Assembly (NCBI GenBank): GCA_028281385.1 | Contig: JANQJY010000092.1 | Span: 1-44,310 of the forward strand | DNA length: 44,310 nucleotides | Direction: 5' to 3' | From: Rickettsiales bacterium | Lineage (GTDB): Bacteria; Pseudomonadota; Alphaproteobacteria; Rickettsiales; UBA3002 | Shown here: positions 33,406 through 41,353 of the stretch, one piece after another | Numbering within the stretch: the first letter of the stretch is position 1 | Layout of the letters: each line of letters opens with the position of its first letter | Made by a program: the position numbers and the translations under genes | Notes under the pieces: generated by a model | Databases searched by the model: none | Told to the model about the DNA's origin: nothing | Seen by the model: the letters and a program-made list of their open reading frames with translations, nothing else

Positions 33406-33633
33406 TTAAACGGCAAAGATCAACAGCAGTGCGATAACCAGTGCGAACAGACCCATCGCTTCTGACAGACCAGCACCGACATAGATATATTTTGCCAGTT
33501 TGCCCTCAGCCGCAGGGTTGCGTGCCAGACCGTTCAACATGGCAGCGAAGATGTGACCTACCCCGATGGCGGCACCCAGCATGCCAAGGCCCATTAATCC
33601 CGCTCCGACAAATTTCAGCGCTTCATATTCCAT
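33406..33633 (-). CDS. atpE: ATP synthase F0 subunit c
   Basis: A 75-residue helical hairpin of normal length. Helix 1 has the glycine-rich packing motif GLGMLGAAIGVG, the loop has LARNPAAEGKL with the conserved RNP, and helix 2 carries the ion-binding glutamate E58 in LSEAMGLFAL. The residues around E58 fit a proton ring rather than a sodium ring. An AAAGGA Shine-Dalgarno precedes the ATG. It lies 74 bases after atpB. Confidence 0.96.
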   Translation of the reverse strand: MEYEALKFVGAGLMGLGMLGAAIGVGHIFAAMLNGLARNPAAEGKLAKYIYVGAGLSEAMGLFALVIALLLIFAV

Positions 33634-33707
33634 AGTATGATCCTTTCTTGAAAGTCATGTGTGTAAACTGGTTGTAACTCATAGCGTGATTCGGCCAAAA
33701 ATCAACC

Positions 33708-34451
33708 CTAATGAAGATGCAGGGCGTCATTTAAATAAACGCATGTTAATATGGTGAAAATATAGGCCTGCAGGACGGCGACGAATACCTCGAATCCGCT
33801 GAGGACGACCAGCAGTGATAATGGGGCCCAGCCGCCGAGTGCGCCCAGCGCGATGACAAAGCCGGCAATCACTTTCAGCATGGTGTGGCCGGCCATCATA
33901 TTGGCGGTCAGACGGACCGACAGGCTGACCGGGCGGGCGAGATAGGAGAATAGCTCGATCAGATACATCATCGGTGCCATCCACCAGGGGGTGCCGGCAG
34001 GCAGGAAAAAGCCGAGAAATTTAAAGATGCCGTGGCGGAAAATGGCGATCAGCGTGACGCCGACAAAAATAAAGATCGCCAGCGCGAAGGTAACGATAAT
34101 ATGGCTGGTCACGGTGAAGGAATAGGGCAGCATGCCGAACAGGTTGCAAAACAGGATGAACATGAACAGGCTGAAAATGAAAGGAAAATAAGGCCGTCCG
34201 TCATTGCCGGTATTGTCGCGCACAGTGTTGGAGACGAATTGATAGGTCAACTCGACCATTGACTGCCAGCGGTCCGGCACCAGGCAACGACCGCGCACAC
34301 CCAATACTAGAAACATGACGGCACCCAGCGATGCCAGCGCCATGAACAGAGACGCATTGGTAAAATCGATGTTATGTCCGGCCAGCAATGGCATGGGAAC
34401 GAGCGTGTGCACTTCAAACTGGGCGAGGGGGCTGTGATTATCTCCGGCCAT
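33708..34451 (-). CDS. atpB: ATP synthase F0 subunit a
   Basis: A 247-residue subunit a. The essential arginine is in PVSLSVRLTANMMAGHTML, and the C-terminal helix ends in CVYLNDALHLH. It forms the proton half-channels against the c-ring. ATG 34451 has AAAGGAA just upstream and gives a normal N-terminus (MAGDNHSPLAQFEVH). The 29 extra residues in the track are read from a dispersed palindromic repeat and are not part of the protein. The gene follows atpI after a 119-base gap almost filled by that repeat. Confidence 0.96.
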   Translation of the reverse strand: MAGDNHSPLAQFEVHTLVPMPLLAGHNIDFTNASLFMALASLGAVMFLVLGVRGRCLVPDRWQSMVELTYQFVSNTVRDNTGNDGRPYFPFIFSLFMFILFCNLFGMLPYSFTVTSHIIVTFALAIFIFVGVTLIAIFRHGIFKFLGFFLPAGTPWWMAPMMYLIELFSYLARPVSLSVRLTANMMAGHTMLKVIAGFVIALGALGGWAPLSLLVVLSGFEVFVAVLQAYIFTILTCVYLNDALHLH

Positions 34452-34474
34452 CAGATATTCCTTTATTCTTATTT

Positions 34475-34564
34475 CGTCATCCTGAGCGACCCCGGATGAA
34501 AGTCCGGGGGAGTCGAAGGATCTCAAGAGATTCTTCACAAACCTTCGGTTTGTTCAGAATGACG
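34475..34564. repeat. Dispersed palindromic repeat inside the atp operon
   Basis: The ends CGTCATCCTGA and TCAGAATGACG are inverted repeats with one mismatch. Inside, ACAAACC-TTC-GGTTTGT and CCGGA/TCCGG make further hairpins. Its sequence (GTCATCCTGAGC and GTCGAAGGATCTC) matches a repeat type scattered in many bacterial genomes. It occupies the atpI-atpB spacer and would fold in the polycistronic mRNA. Confidence 0.8.
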
Positions 34565-34570
34565 AAAAAA

Positions 34571-34897
34571 TTATTCTTTCTCATTCTCGCTGACGGTTTC
34601 CTGCTCGGCGCGTCTGGCAGTCTCCATCAACAGTCGTATGCCTGCTCCCAGCCCCAGACACATGCCGATCAGCATGAAAATGGGCAGGGTGTCAAGCCAG
34701 CGATCGAGCAGATAACCCGCTACTGTTCCCACTGCAAAGCCGGAGACGAAATCAATCCCGGCGCGCAGGGCGAGCGAGGTGGTTTTTGAATGAGACGACA
34801 CCGCCTGCTGTGCGGAGGTATCTCCCTTTTTCTGCTTCAGCCTGTCGATGTTCTGACTCAACGCCTCAAGCGAAGGAAGCTCGTCTTTGTCATTCAT
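34571..34897 (-). CDS. atpI: F0F1 ATP synthase assembly/gene-1 protein AtpI
   Basis: A 108-residue protein with a charged N-terminal half (ALSQNIDRLKQKKG) and two membrane helices around LRAGIDFVSGFAVGTVAGYL and FMLIGMCLGLGAGIRLLM. This is the ATPase_gene1 pattern of alphaproteobacterial AtpI/AtpZ proteins, which assist c-ring assembly or magnesium handling. ATG 34897 is preferred, since the added track residues are not family-like. It is the first gene of the F0 cluster, 81 bases after the DsbA-like gene on the same strand. The gap to atpB holds a dispersed repeat. Confidence 0.88.
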   Translation of the reverse strand: MNDKDELPSLEALSQNIDRLKQKKGDTSAQQAVSSHSKTTSLALRAGIDFVSGFAVGTVAGYLLDRWLDTLPIFMLIGMCLGLGAGIRLLMETARRAEQETVSENEKE

Positions 34898-34978
34898 ATT
34901 TACTCGATCACCTGGGCGGAATCTATGGAGTTGGCAGGGGTGTGTCAAGCGGGAAAGAAACGGTTTGCATAACCGGCG

Positions 34979-35704
34979 TTACTGATTCGCCAGTATCGGT
35001 TCAATCAGTTTTTTGAAATCGTCGAAAAGGATGCCTTTCTGCAGTGGCGTACCGTTGATAAAGAAGGCCGGTGTGCCTTTGATTTCAAAGGCGTCGGACA
35101 GGGTTTTGCGTTCGAGCAACAGCTGTTCTTCCCTGTCCTTATCGGCTATGCAGGCATCAAATGCTTCGGCGCTGACACCGCCGACCATGGCGAGTTTTTT
35201 CAGTTGCTCCTGAAAATCCGAGGCGAAGGCCCATTTGTCCTGTGTGTCGTAGAGCACTTTGACGAAGGTATAAAACCGGTCCTTCCCGACACAGCGGGTA
35301 AGCATGCTGGCACGCAATGCCGGTGCGTTGAGGGGGAAGAAACGGGTGATATGTCTTACTTTTCCTGCGTCGATATAGCTTTCCTTCAATGCAGGGAACG
35401 TATCCTTGTGAAATGTAGCGCAGTGCGGGCAGGACAGAGAGGAATATTCGACGATCGTGACCGGCGCATTTTCATCACCATAGATGACATCATAGTCCTG
35501 AAGGCTTAGCACCTCATTCAAATCTGCCGCAGGCATGGCATTGGTGTCAGCTGAGGTGGCAGCACCCGCTTCCGGCGTGTCCGTACCGGCTTTAGCCATC
35601 TCCTCTTCGGCGGTGCTGCTGCCGAGATAAAAGGAGGCGGCGGCCAGTCCGGCCAGAAGAAGGATAAAGACAATAAACCCTGGTGATTTGACCCGTGATG
35701 ACAT
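34979..35704 (-). CDS. DsbA-family thiol oxidoreductase, membrane-anchored
   Basis: A 241-residue protein. Residues about 9-28 form a signal anchor (FIVFILLLAGLAAASFYLG), followed by an Ala/Glu-rich linker to about 60. The thioredoxin-fold domain has the active site SCPHCATFH (about 104-112), and the late KGTPAFFING segment gives the cis-proline. It is predicted to face the periplasm and to form or isomerise disulfides. In many alphaproteobacteria a gene of this kind lies between a DUF721 gene and smc; here DUF721 (dciA) is upstream as expected, but the ATP synthase genes replace smc. Confidence 0.88.
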   Translation of the reverse strand: MSSRVKSPGFIVFILLLAGLAAASFYLGSSTAEEEMAKAGTDTPEAGAATSADTNAMPAADLNEVLSLQDYDVIYGDENAPVTIVEYSSLSCPHCATFHKDTFPALKESYIDAGKVRHITRFFPLNAPALRASMLTRCVGKDRFYTFVKVLYDTQDKWAFASDFQEQLKKLAMVGGVSAEAFDACIADKDREEQLLLERKTLSDAFEIKGTPAFFINGTPLQKGILFDDFKKLIEPILANQ

Positions 35705-35762
35705 GGTGACCTCTCGTTGGTTTCTGTCTTAATATATGGCAAATTTTTTGGAAATTGCAACG

Positions 35763-36242
35763 CTACCGTGTTGATAATCGCAGGGCGAGCTTTTCCAGGG
35801 CGGCTTTGATCTCTGCATCATTGATCTGTTCGAGCGGTGCCGATAGCAATGGGTTGAGCGCGACAGGATCCTTCGGTTTTTCCGGCGTGGGGGAAGGAGG
35901 AATAAGATCCATATGTGTTTGCCGGATGGCGATTTTCTCCACCGCGCGATAGCCGAAATAGCGGGCGATCTGTTCGAGGATCAGCGGGCTGTGATACTGT
36001 ATTTCCATGGCCCAGCTGCTGTCGCAGGCGATATGCAGTGTAGCGCCGTGCTCACCGGAGCGACTGTAGGCAATGCGCTCGGGTACGGCATAGCCTGCCA
36101 GTTCGCGCCCGACAATCTCCGGCCAGGCGGTGATGATTTTACCCTCGTTGAATCCGCGTCTGCTCAGGCTTTTCTTATTTGCCTTGCTGACAAGCTGGGC
36201 CAGCGTGCGCGGGGTGGCGGCGCTCTTGTAGCGTATGGCCAT
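35763..36242 (-). CDS. dciA: DUF721/DciA-like protein (replicative helicase operator)
   Basis: A 159-residue protein of the DUF721 family, whose DciA members load the replicative helicase DnaB in bacteria lacking DnaC/DnaI. Visible family features are the LSRRGFNEGKIITAWPEIVG segment (about 25-44) and the KH-like hydrophobic strand LHIACDSSWAMEIQYHSPLI. The C-terminal region is proline-rich (PPSPTPEKPK), then helical. The start overlaps the rnhB stop by one base (TGATG), so the two are coupled. DciA function is inferred from the family. Confidence 0.8.
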   Translation of the reverse strand: MAIRYKSAATPRTLAQLVSKANKKSLSRRGFNEGKIITAWPEIVGRELAGYAVPERIAYSRSGEHGATLHIACDSSWAMEIQYHSPLILEQIARYFGYRAVEKIAIRQTHMDLIPPSPTPEKPKDPVALNPLLSAPLEQINDAEIKAALEKLALRLSTR

Positions 36243-36856
36243 CAGGCGGCTTCCTCTGCTAATAATTTGCGGATAGGCGCGAAGCTGCGGCGGTGATGCT
36301 CGGTCACGCCATGGGTTGCCAGCGCTTCCTGATGTTCTTTGGTGCCGTAACCGGCATTGCGTTCCCAGCCATAGGCGGGGTGCGTCCCGGCCAGCCGTTC
36401 CATGATACGGTCGCGGGTGACTTTGGCGATAACCGATGCCGCGGCGATCGACAGGCTTTTGCTGTCGCCTTTAATCACGGAGATGGTCTGACAGGCAAGC
36501 GCCGGCGGTTGGTTGCCGTCGATCAGGGCGACATCGACTGTTTGTGCAAGATCGGCAATCGCACGCTGCATGGCGCATTGGGTCGCGGCGAGGATGTTCA
36601 TGGCGTCAATTTCAGTCGTACTGGCTTCGCCGATACCTATGACGGCATGTTGCATGATATGGGGAAATAAGGCGTCGCGTTGTACGCGCGACAGCTTTTT
36701 AGAGTCATCCAACATGTCCGGTACGGCTTCCCGCTCCGGCCAGATGACGGCGGCGGCCACCACCGGTCCGGCCCAGGGGCCGCGTCCGGCTTCATCCACG
36801 CCGCAGATAATGCCGTTATGCTGTGTTTCGATGGAAAAGTCCGGTGTATTCGTCAT
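36242..36856 (-). CDS. rnhB: Ribonuclease HII
   Basis: A 204-residue RNase HII. The N-terminal motif ICGVDEAGRGPWAGPVV carries the first catalytic Asp-Glu pair; a later LIDGNQPP supplies an Asp, and the SIAAASVIAKVTRDRIM motif is diagnostic. It cleaves RNA in RNA-DNA hybrids and at single ribonucleotides in DNA. ATG 36856 overlaps the CinA-type stop (ATGA), so I reject the longer track start, which reads through that gene. It is coupled at the other end to dciA. Confidence 0.95.
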   Translation of the reverse strand: MTNTPDFSIETQHNGIICGVDEAGRGPWAGPVVAAAVIWPEREAVPDMLDDSKKLSRVQRDALFPHIMQHAVIGIGEASTTEIDAMNILAATQCAMQRAIADLAQTVDVALIDGNQPPALACQTISVIKGDSKSLSIAAASVIAKVTRDRIMERLAGTHPAYGWERNAGYGTKEHQEALATHGVTEHHRRSFAPIRKLLAEEAA

Positions 36857-37584
36857 CGTATCATATCCCCGCTGATGGCTTCGCGCAGACTCATGGCCGC
36901 GGCGTCCAGCAATGCGCGATCCTGGCAACGCAGTACGATATTGCAGGCGAGTTTGCCGTCTTTGATCAGCGGATAAATGCCGATCTCCACCGCGCTGAAT
37001 GTTTCCTGTATGCCGGTGACGACATCGGCGACATCGCCTTCCGGGCGGTCCAGTTCAATGGATTCGGACTGCATTGGTTTGCCACCTTTGAGCGTGGGGG
37101 TGATAAAATCCATCATCGCCTCGCAGATGACCGGCACGCCTGCCAGAACATAGACATTTTCAAGCCTGAAACCGGGGGCGGCGCTGACGGGGTTGTCGAT
37201 GAGTTCCGCACCTTCCGGCATATCCGCCATTTTCATCCGTGCATCATTGACATCTTCCGCCGCATAATGGGCGAGCAGGCGGCGTTCTGCTTCCGCATGA
37301 CGTGTGACCTCTACGCCGAAGGCTTTGGCGATCGAGGCGGTGGTGATGTCGTCATGCGTCGGGCCGATCCCGCCGGTGGTGAAGACATAAGCGAACTGTT
37401 TCCGGCATGTATTCACCGTCTCGGCAATCACTTCTTCGATATCGGGGATAATGCGTGCCTGCATCAGTCTGACGCCGTGTTCGTTGAGCTTTTCCGCGAT
37501 CATCGGCAGGTTCTTATCACGGGTGCGGCCGGAGAGGATTTCATTGCCGATCATGATCAGACAGGCGGTGGCAGTATCATTCAC
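36853..37584 (-). CDS. CinA-type molybdopterin-binding domain protein (COG1058)
   Basis: A 243-residue single-domain protein. ACLIMIGNEILSGRTRDKN at the N-terminus and FTTGGIGPTHDDITTASIA (about 69-87) are the MoCF/CinA signature. It has only this N-terminal domain; the C-terminal nicotinamide-nucleotide amidase part found in full-length CinA is missing, as in many alphaproteobacteria. The exact substrate is unclear; related domains have ADP-ribose pyrophosphatase or molybdopterin-binding activity. It is divergent from map, with 91 bases between, and coupled to rnhB by a 4-base overlap. Confidence 0.88.
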   Translation of the reverse strand: MNDTATACLIMIGNEILSGRTRDKNLPMIAEKLNEHGVRLMQARIIPDIEEVIAETVNTCRKQFAYVFTTGGIGPTHDDITTASIAKAFGVEVTRHAEAERRLLAHYAAEDVNDARMKMADMPEGAELIDNPVSAAPGFRLENVYVLAGVPVICEAMMDFITPTLKGGKPMQSESIELDRPEGDVADVVTGIQETFSAVEIGIYPLIKDGKLACNIVLRCQDRALLDAAAMSLREAISGDMIR

Positions 37585-37675
37585 GTCAGTCTTTCCTTGT
37601 CTTGGCCGTGTTTTTCCTGCAAACTATAGGCGTCAACTCACAACCATTCAAGCGACAACGGACAAGCAGGTATAA

Positions 37676-38467
37676 ATGTTGGACTCACGGCAGATTACGA
37701 TTCATCAGAAAGTCGATTATGACGGCATGCGCCGGGCCGGGCATCTGGCGGCGGCGATCCTCGATGAGTTGACCGAACGGGTCGAGCCCGGCATCACCAC
37801 CGATGAGATTAATGATTATGTCCATAACCGGATTATCGAAGCGGGAGCCACGCCTGCGCCGCTGGGTTATCGCGGTTTTCCCAAATCGGTCTGTACGTCG
37901 GTGAATCATGTCGTTTGTCACGGCATTCCCGATGATAAAACGCTTAAAAACGGCGATCTGCTGAATATCGATGTGACGGTGATCGTCGATGGCTGGCATG
38001 GCGATACCAGCCGCATCTTCTGGGTCGGCGACGTGCCGATCAAGGGCAAGCGCTTAACCCAGGTAACCTATGACGCGATGATGAAGGGGATTGAGCAGGT
38101 CAAACCCGGTGCGACGGTTGGCGATATTGGCCATGCGGTGCAGTCTTACGCCGAAGCGCATGGCTATTCCATTGTGCGCGAATATTGCGGGCATGGGCTG
38201 GGCAAGGTGTTTCATGCCGCGCCGAATATTCTGCATTACGGCGAACCGGGAACCGGTAATATGCTGGAAGAAGGCATGTTTTTTACCGTTGAGCCGATGT
38301 TGAATGCCGGCAAGGCTGACACCAAACTTTCCACACATGACGGCTGGACGGTAACGACGAAGGATCGCTCGCTTTCCTGTCAGTTTGAACATTCGATTGC
38401 GGTGACTGGCGACGGGTTCGAGATTTTTACCGAATCGCCCAAGGGATTGCATTTTCCGCCTTATTGA
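37676..38467 (+). CDS. map: Methionine aminopeptidase, type I
   Basis: A 263-residue enzyme that removes the initiator methionine. Metal ligands are visible: the two aspartates in NIDVTVIVDGWHGDTSR, His in GHGLGKVFH, Glu in FTVEPML and Glu in QFEHSIAVT. VCHGIPD carries the substrate-binding histidine. There is no N-terminal zinc-finger extension, so it is type Ia. The ATG is at 37676 with a weak AGGTATAA upstream; the N-terminus matches the family length. The parDE operon follows 107 bases downstream. Confidence 0.96.
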   Translation: MLDSRQITIHQKVDYDGMRRAGHLAAAILDELTERVEPGITTDEINDYVHNRIIEAGATPAPLGYRGFPKSVCTSVNHVVCHGIPDDKTLKNGDLLNIDVTVIVDGWHGDTSRIFWVGDVPIKGKRLTQVTYDAMMKGIEQVKPGATVGDIGHAVQSYAEAHGYSIVREYCGHGLGKVFHAAPNILHYGEPGTGNMLEEGMFFTVEPMLNAGKADTKLSTHDGWTVTTKDRSLSCQFEHSIAVTGDGFEIFTESPKGLHFPPY

Positions 38468-38574
38468 TGTGGTTCTGGCTCTGCATCTTATCTCTTTTTC
38501 TTTCCTCACACTTGCATTTGTTACCAAAATATAGTAATGATAGACAGGTAATCAGGTGAAAGGGTGACTGACCC

Positions 38575-38820
38575 ATGAGCAATACGACGAGCATCAATTT
38601 AGGAGAGCATTTTACCGGCTTTCTCAGTCAGCTCACTGAAAGCGGGCGCTACGGTTCGGCTAGTGAAGCGGTGCGTGCCGCGTTACGCCTGCTGGAACAG
38701 GAAGAAGCCAGATATAACGCTCTAATGAATGCTTTGGACGAGGGCGAGGCAAGCGGCGAAAGCACACAATCATTCGAGGAGATTGTCGAAGCGGCAAAAG
38801 CCGAATTCCATGCCGACTAA
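38575..38820 (+). CDS. parD: ParD-family antitoxin
   Basis: An 81-residue protein with a ribbon-helix-helix N-terminus (TSINLGEHFTGFLSQLTESG, then RYGSASEAVRAALRLLEQEE), followed by an acidic flexible tail that would wrap the toxin. ParD neutralises ParE and represses the operon. Its end overlaps parE by 11 bases. Just upstream, GGGT-GACTG-ACCC (38562-38574) is a small palindrome that could be the operator, and it abuts the ATG. Confidence 0.93.
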   Translation: MSNTTSINLGEHFTGFLSQLTESGRYGSASEAVRAALRLLEQEEARYNALMNALDEGEASGESTQSFEEIVEAAKAEFHAD

Positions 38821-39109
38821 ATATACCAAATCCAAACGGGCAGATCGGGATATCAAGCGTATCATCATCCATAGTTTGGCGGAGTTTGGCGAACTGCAAA
38901 CGGATAAATATGCCAAAGGGCTTGAGAAAACACTGCAACATCTTGCAGACGCTCCGGAAATCGGTCGTATTTTTTTACATGGCGAAACAAACAGGGAATA
39001 TCGACAATACGCGTATGTCAGCCATACGATATTTTACCGGCAGCGTGAGGAGGATATCTTTATCGTTCGGATTTTACATTCCAGGATGTTTCCTGAAAAA
39101 CACCTGTAG
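38810..39109 (+). CDS. parE: ParE-family toxin
   Basis: A 99-residue RelE/ParE-fold protein starting at ATG 38810; the track start lies deep in parD in another frame. It shows SKRADRDIKRIIIHSLAEFG near the N-terminus, GRIFLHGETNREYRQYAY in the middle and IFIVRILHSRMFPEKHL at the end, all typical of ParE toxins, which inhibit DNA gyrase. The C-terminal helix looks intact, so the toxin is probably functional. With parD it forms a complete type II toxin-antitoxin operon, likely acquired as an islet between map and COQ9. Confidence 0.92.
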   Translation: MPTKYTKSKRADRDIKRIIIHSLAEFGELQTDKYAKGLEKTLQHLADAPEIGRIFLHGETNREYRQYAYVSHTIFYRQREEDIFIVRILHSRMFPEKHL

Positions 39110-39150
39110 TGACAGGATTATTTTATGCACCCTTTTCCCCTGTCCGTCCG

Positions 39151-39762
39151 TCATGACGCGTTGGCAAAAGGGAATTTTTCCCACCATTCCCTTGCCTTGA
39201 ATTTTGCCTTTTGAATCTGCATGACATTGTCGATCCGCCGGTGAAGGAAGGCTTCGGTGTCTTCCATGTTGTTTGAACCATCGTTCAGCCAATAATACAG
39301 CGTGGTCATATAGACTTTCGCCAGCAGTATGCGCTTGGTGTAAAAGTTGAAATCGGTAGATTCATCGCCTGCTGCGCGCCACATCGCATCGACAGTACGG
39401 TAAAGCGATTTCATTCCCAGCGGGGCATTCCACGGCATGTTGTAATGCGCCACAGCGCGACGCACCGCTTCCTTGTGTGGCTCGGCCTGGCGCAGGCGAA
39501 CCATCACCGCCGTTGCGATACGCTCGCGGATTTTCATGGTATCCAGCGAATAGTCTTTCTCCAGCGTCTCAAGCATCTGCTGATCAGCAAGACGGCTATA
39601 ACATTCCAGCGCTTCCATGATGCCTGCCGGAAAGGCGCGATGGGCATCTAGCCGATCCATCCCGAGTGATTCAGCTGCCTGTTCCAGGGTGTTCATGGTC
39701 CAGCTGTCAAACACGACATGGGGCAAGGCGGCATTAAGTATGTTGTGTTGCAGTTCTTCCAT
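39151..39762 (-). CDS. COQ9-family ubiquinone biosynthesis protein
   Basis: A 203-residue protein with the COQ9 layout: an N-terminal TetR-like helical region (LPHVVFDSWTMNTLEQAAES), then RLRQAEPHKEAVRRAVAHYN, a SLYRTVDAMWRAAGDESTDFNFY signature and YYWLNDGSNNMEDTEAFLHRRIDNVMQI. COQ9 binds isoprenoid lipids and presents quinone intermediates to hydroxylases in ubiquinone synthesis. ATG 39762 begins MEELQHNIL; the 47 extra residues in the track are read from a dispersed repeat and from intergenic DNA and should not be annotated. Confidence 0.92.
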   Translation of the reverse strand: MEELQHNILNAALPHVVFDSWTMNTLEQAAESLGMDRLDAHRAFPAGIMEALECYSRLADQQMLETLEKDYSLDTMKIRERIATAVMVRLRQAEPHKEAVRRAVAHYNMPWNAPLGMKSLYRTVDAMWRAAGDESTDFNFYTKRILLAKVYMTTLYYWLNDGSNNMEDTEAFLHRRIDNVMQIQKAKFKAREWWEKFPFANAS

Positions 39763-39845
39763 GCGAAGAGGTATAACGCAGTTGTGTTCAGAAATAAAGA
39801 GGAAGCCGAAGCGCGGCAATCCAGATAGAACAATGCAGCAGGTCA

Positions 39846-39901
39846 TGGATTGCTTCGTCCACCCGTCACTGCATTGCAGTGACAGGACTCCTCGCAATGA
39901 C
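39846..39901. repeat. Dispersed palindromic repeat (GATTGCTTCG...CTCGCAATGAC type), copy A
   Basis: TGGATTGCTTCGTC at one end and CTCGCAATGAC at the other flank a perfect GTCACTGCA/TGCAGTGAC palindrome. The ends match the two copies that bracket the GIY-YIG gene. It lies between COQ9 and the histidine kinase, ending 8 bases before the kinase stop codon. Confidence 0.8.
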
Positions 39902-39909
39902 ACTATTGA

Positions 39910-41154
39910 TTATGCTGGTTGCGGCAGTCCGACGCGTGGCTTGAGCTTGGCTCTGGCGGATAGGCTGACAATACGTTCCGGTGGCAGCGTTAGTGTGACG
40001 GTGGTGCCTTCGTCTTTTTCACTGTCAATAGACAGCGTACCATCATGCAACTCGGCAAATTCCTTTGCGACGGACAGGCCGATTCCGATACTGTCGATGT
40101 CGGTTGCGTAATAGGCGTGTGTGGATTGCATGGCGTCCTGAATCCGGCAGAGATGATCGTAAGATAGACCCGCGCCATGATCCTGAACGGTAATCACAAC
40201 ACCAGACGTCATATTAGACGTACAGCGGACACTTATCTTATCTCCCTTATTGCTGTGCCGTATGGCATTCTCGATCAAATGGCTGAGGATATGTAGTAGT
40301 TTGACACGATCTGCCTGTACGACGAGTGAGTGGTGTGTATGGGTATGCGACAATGTGATGCCTGCAGCGAATGCGGTATGAGAATGCATTTCCACGGCAT
40401 TTTCGATCAATTCACTGATATTGAGTGGTGTATTATACATCTTTGCACAATGTGCGTCGATATTGGAAAGCTCGATCAGATCATTGATCTTACCCAGCAG
40501 CAATTGGCCACTCTCACGAATATGCTGTAGATATTCGCCCGGATTACCCCCTTTCGTCAGCGTATTCATCTCCAGCATCTGGGCAAACCCAAGAATGGCA
40601 TTCAGCGGTGTGCGCAGCTCATGGCTCATATTTGACAGAAAGGATGAGCGCCTCTGTGCTGCCACTTCCGACATGCGCTGGGCGACATGTGCATGGGCCT
40701 GCAGTCCTTTTTCTTTCTGAATATCACGCATGATGATCGCCAGCGTCGGAATATCGGCGCTGGGCACGGCGATCAGGCGAAGTTCGACCCATTGACTGAT
40801 TTCATCGCTAATGTGGATGAGACATTCAATCTGCTGTACAGGCTGAGGGTCTGAGATGTCGGAAGAAAACAAGGTTTCCATGATGTTTTGTAATTCAGCC
40901 TGGTAGGTCGTGTTGATATGTTCCCACAACCTATGTCCCGCACAGGCATGTTGTGACAGACCGCTGATATTCGTCCAGTTGTCGGAAAAGGCATGGCAGC
41001 CCTGTTCATTGTTCCACCAGCAAAAGGCCGTCTCGCCATAGCGTGAAACGATATCCAGCACATCCGAAGGAGATTTATCTGCTTCCGACTGCTCTCCTGA
41101 CATCGTTATCGGATGACAAGCCTGAACAAAATCGTTCCATAACCACCAATACAT
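39910..41154 (-). CDS. Soluble PAS-type sensor histidine kinase
   Basis: A 414-residue kinase without membrane segments. Residues about 35-150 form a PAS-like sensor (YGETAFCWWNNEQGCHAFSD). The HisKA domain has its phospho-acceptor His178 in FLSNMSHELRTPLNAILG. The HATPase domain shows the N box HLIENAIRHSN, the G1 box VQDHGAGLS and the G2 box GIGLSVAKEFAEL. The output partner is not in the window, so it is an orphan kinase. ATG 41154 has GAGG 4 bases before it. Its upstream region carries a perfect inverted pair of DnaA boxes, which raises a link to replication or the cell cycle; that is speculative. Confidence 0.9.
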   Translation of the reverse strand: MYWWLWNDFVQACHPITMSGEQSEADKSPSDVLDIVSRYGETAFCWWNNEQGCHAFSDNWTNISGLSQHACAGHRLWEHINTTYQAELQNIMETLFSSDISDPQPVQQIECLIHISDEISQWVELRLIAVPSADIPTLAIIMRDIQKEKGLQAHAHVAQRMSEVAAQRRSSFLSNMSHELRTPLNAILGFAQMLEMNTLTKGGNPGEYLQHIRESGQLLLGKINDLIELSNIDAHCAKMYNTPLNISELIENAVEMHSHTAFAAGITLSHTHTHHSLVVQADRVKLLHILSHLIENAIRHSNKGDKISVRCTSNMTSGVVITVQDHGAGLSYDHLCRIQDAMQSTHAYYATDIDSIGIGLSVAKEFAELHDGTLSIDSEKDEGTTVTLTLPPERIVSLSARAKLKPRVGLPQPA

Positions 41155-41246
41155 AGTACCTCAACACGCGACCAATTAACCATTGTCTTGCCGAGTCATT
41201 ATTTATTTGATGTTATTGAATGATGTTGATTTCACCTATAGCCCAA

Positions 41247-41292
41247 CCTGTGGATAACTTCCATGAAGGAAATGGGAAAAGTTATCCACAGG
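41247..41292. promoter_or_regulatory. Perfect 14-bp inverted repeat containing two DnaA boxes
   Basis: CCTGTGGATAACTT (41247-41260) and AAGTTATCCACAGG (41279-41292) are exact reverse complements separated by 18 bases. Each contains a perfect DnaA box (TGTGGATAA and TTATCCACA). An AT-rich stretch lies between them and the kinase start. The unit fills the 199-base gap between grxC and the histidine kinase and could be a DnaA-responsive operator. Confidence 0.55.
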
Positions 41293-41353
41293 CATGATTT
41301 CATCGCCCCTCATGGGAAGATTGTGTGAAATCTGCCACGATGGCAGTAGGGAT

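Noticed and set aside
34452-34538. 29-residue extension of AtpB in the ORF track
   Set aside because: It comes mostly from the palindromic repeat at 34475-34564; ATG 34451 has a good Shine-Dalgarno and the normal N-terminus.
39763-39903. 47-residue N-terminal extension of COQ9 in the ORF track
   Set aside because: It is translated from a dispersed repeat and intergenic DNA; the family start is the ATG at 39762.
41155-41353. Chromosomal origin of replication
   Set aside because: Two perfect DnaA boxes and AT-rich DNA are suggestive, but no dnaA, dnaN, parAB or hemE-type origin marker adjoins and skew could not be computed; kept only as a regulatory-site finding.
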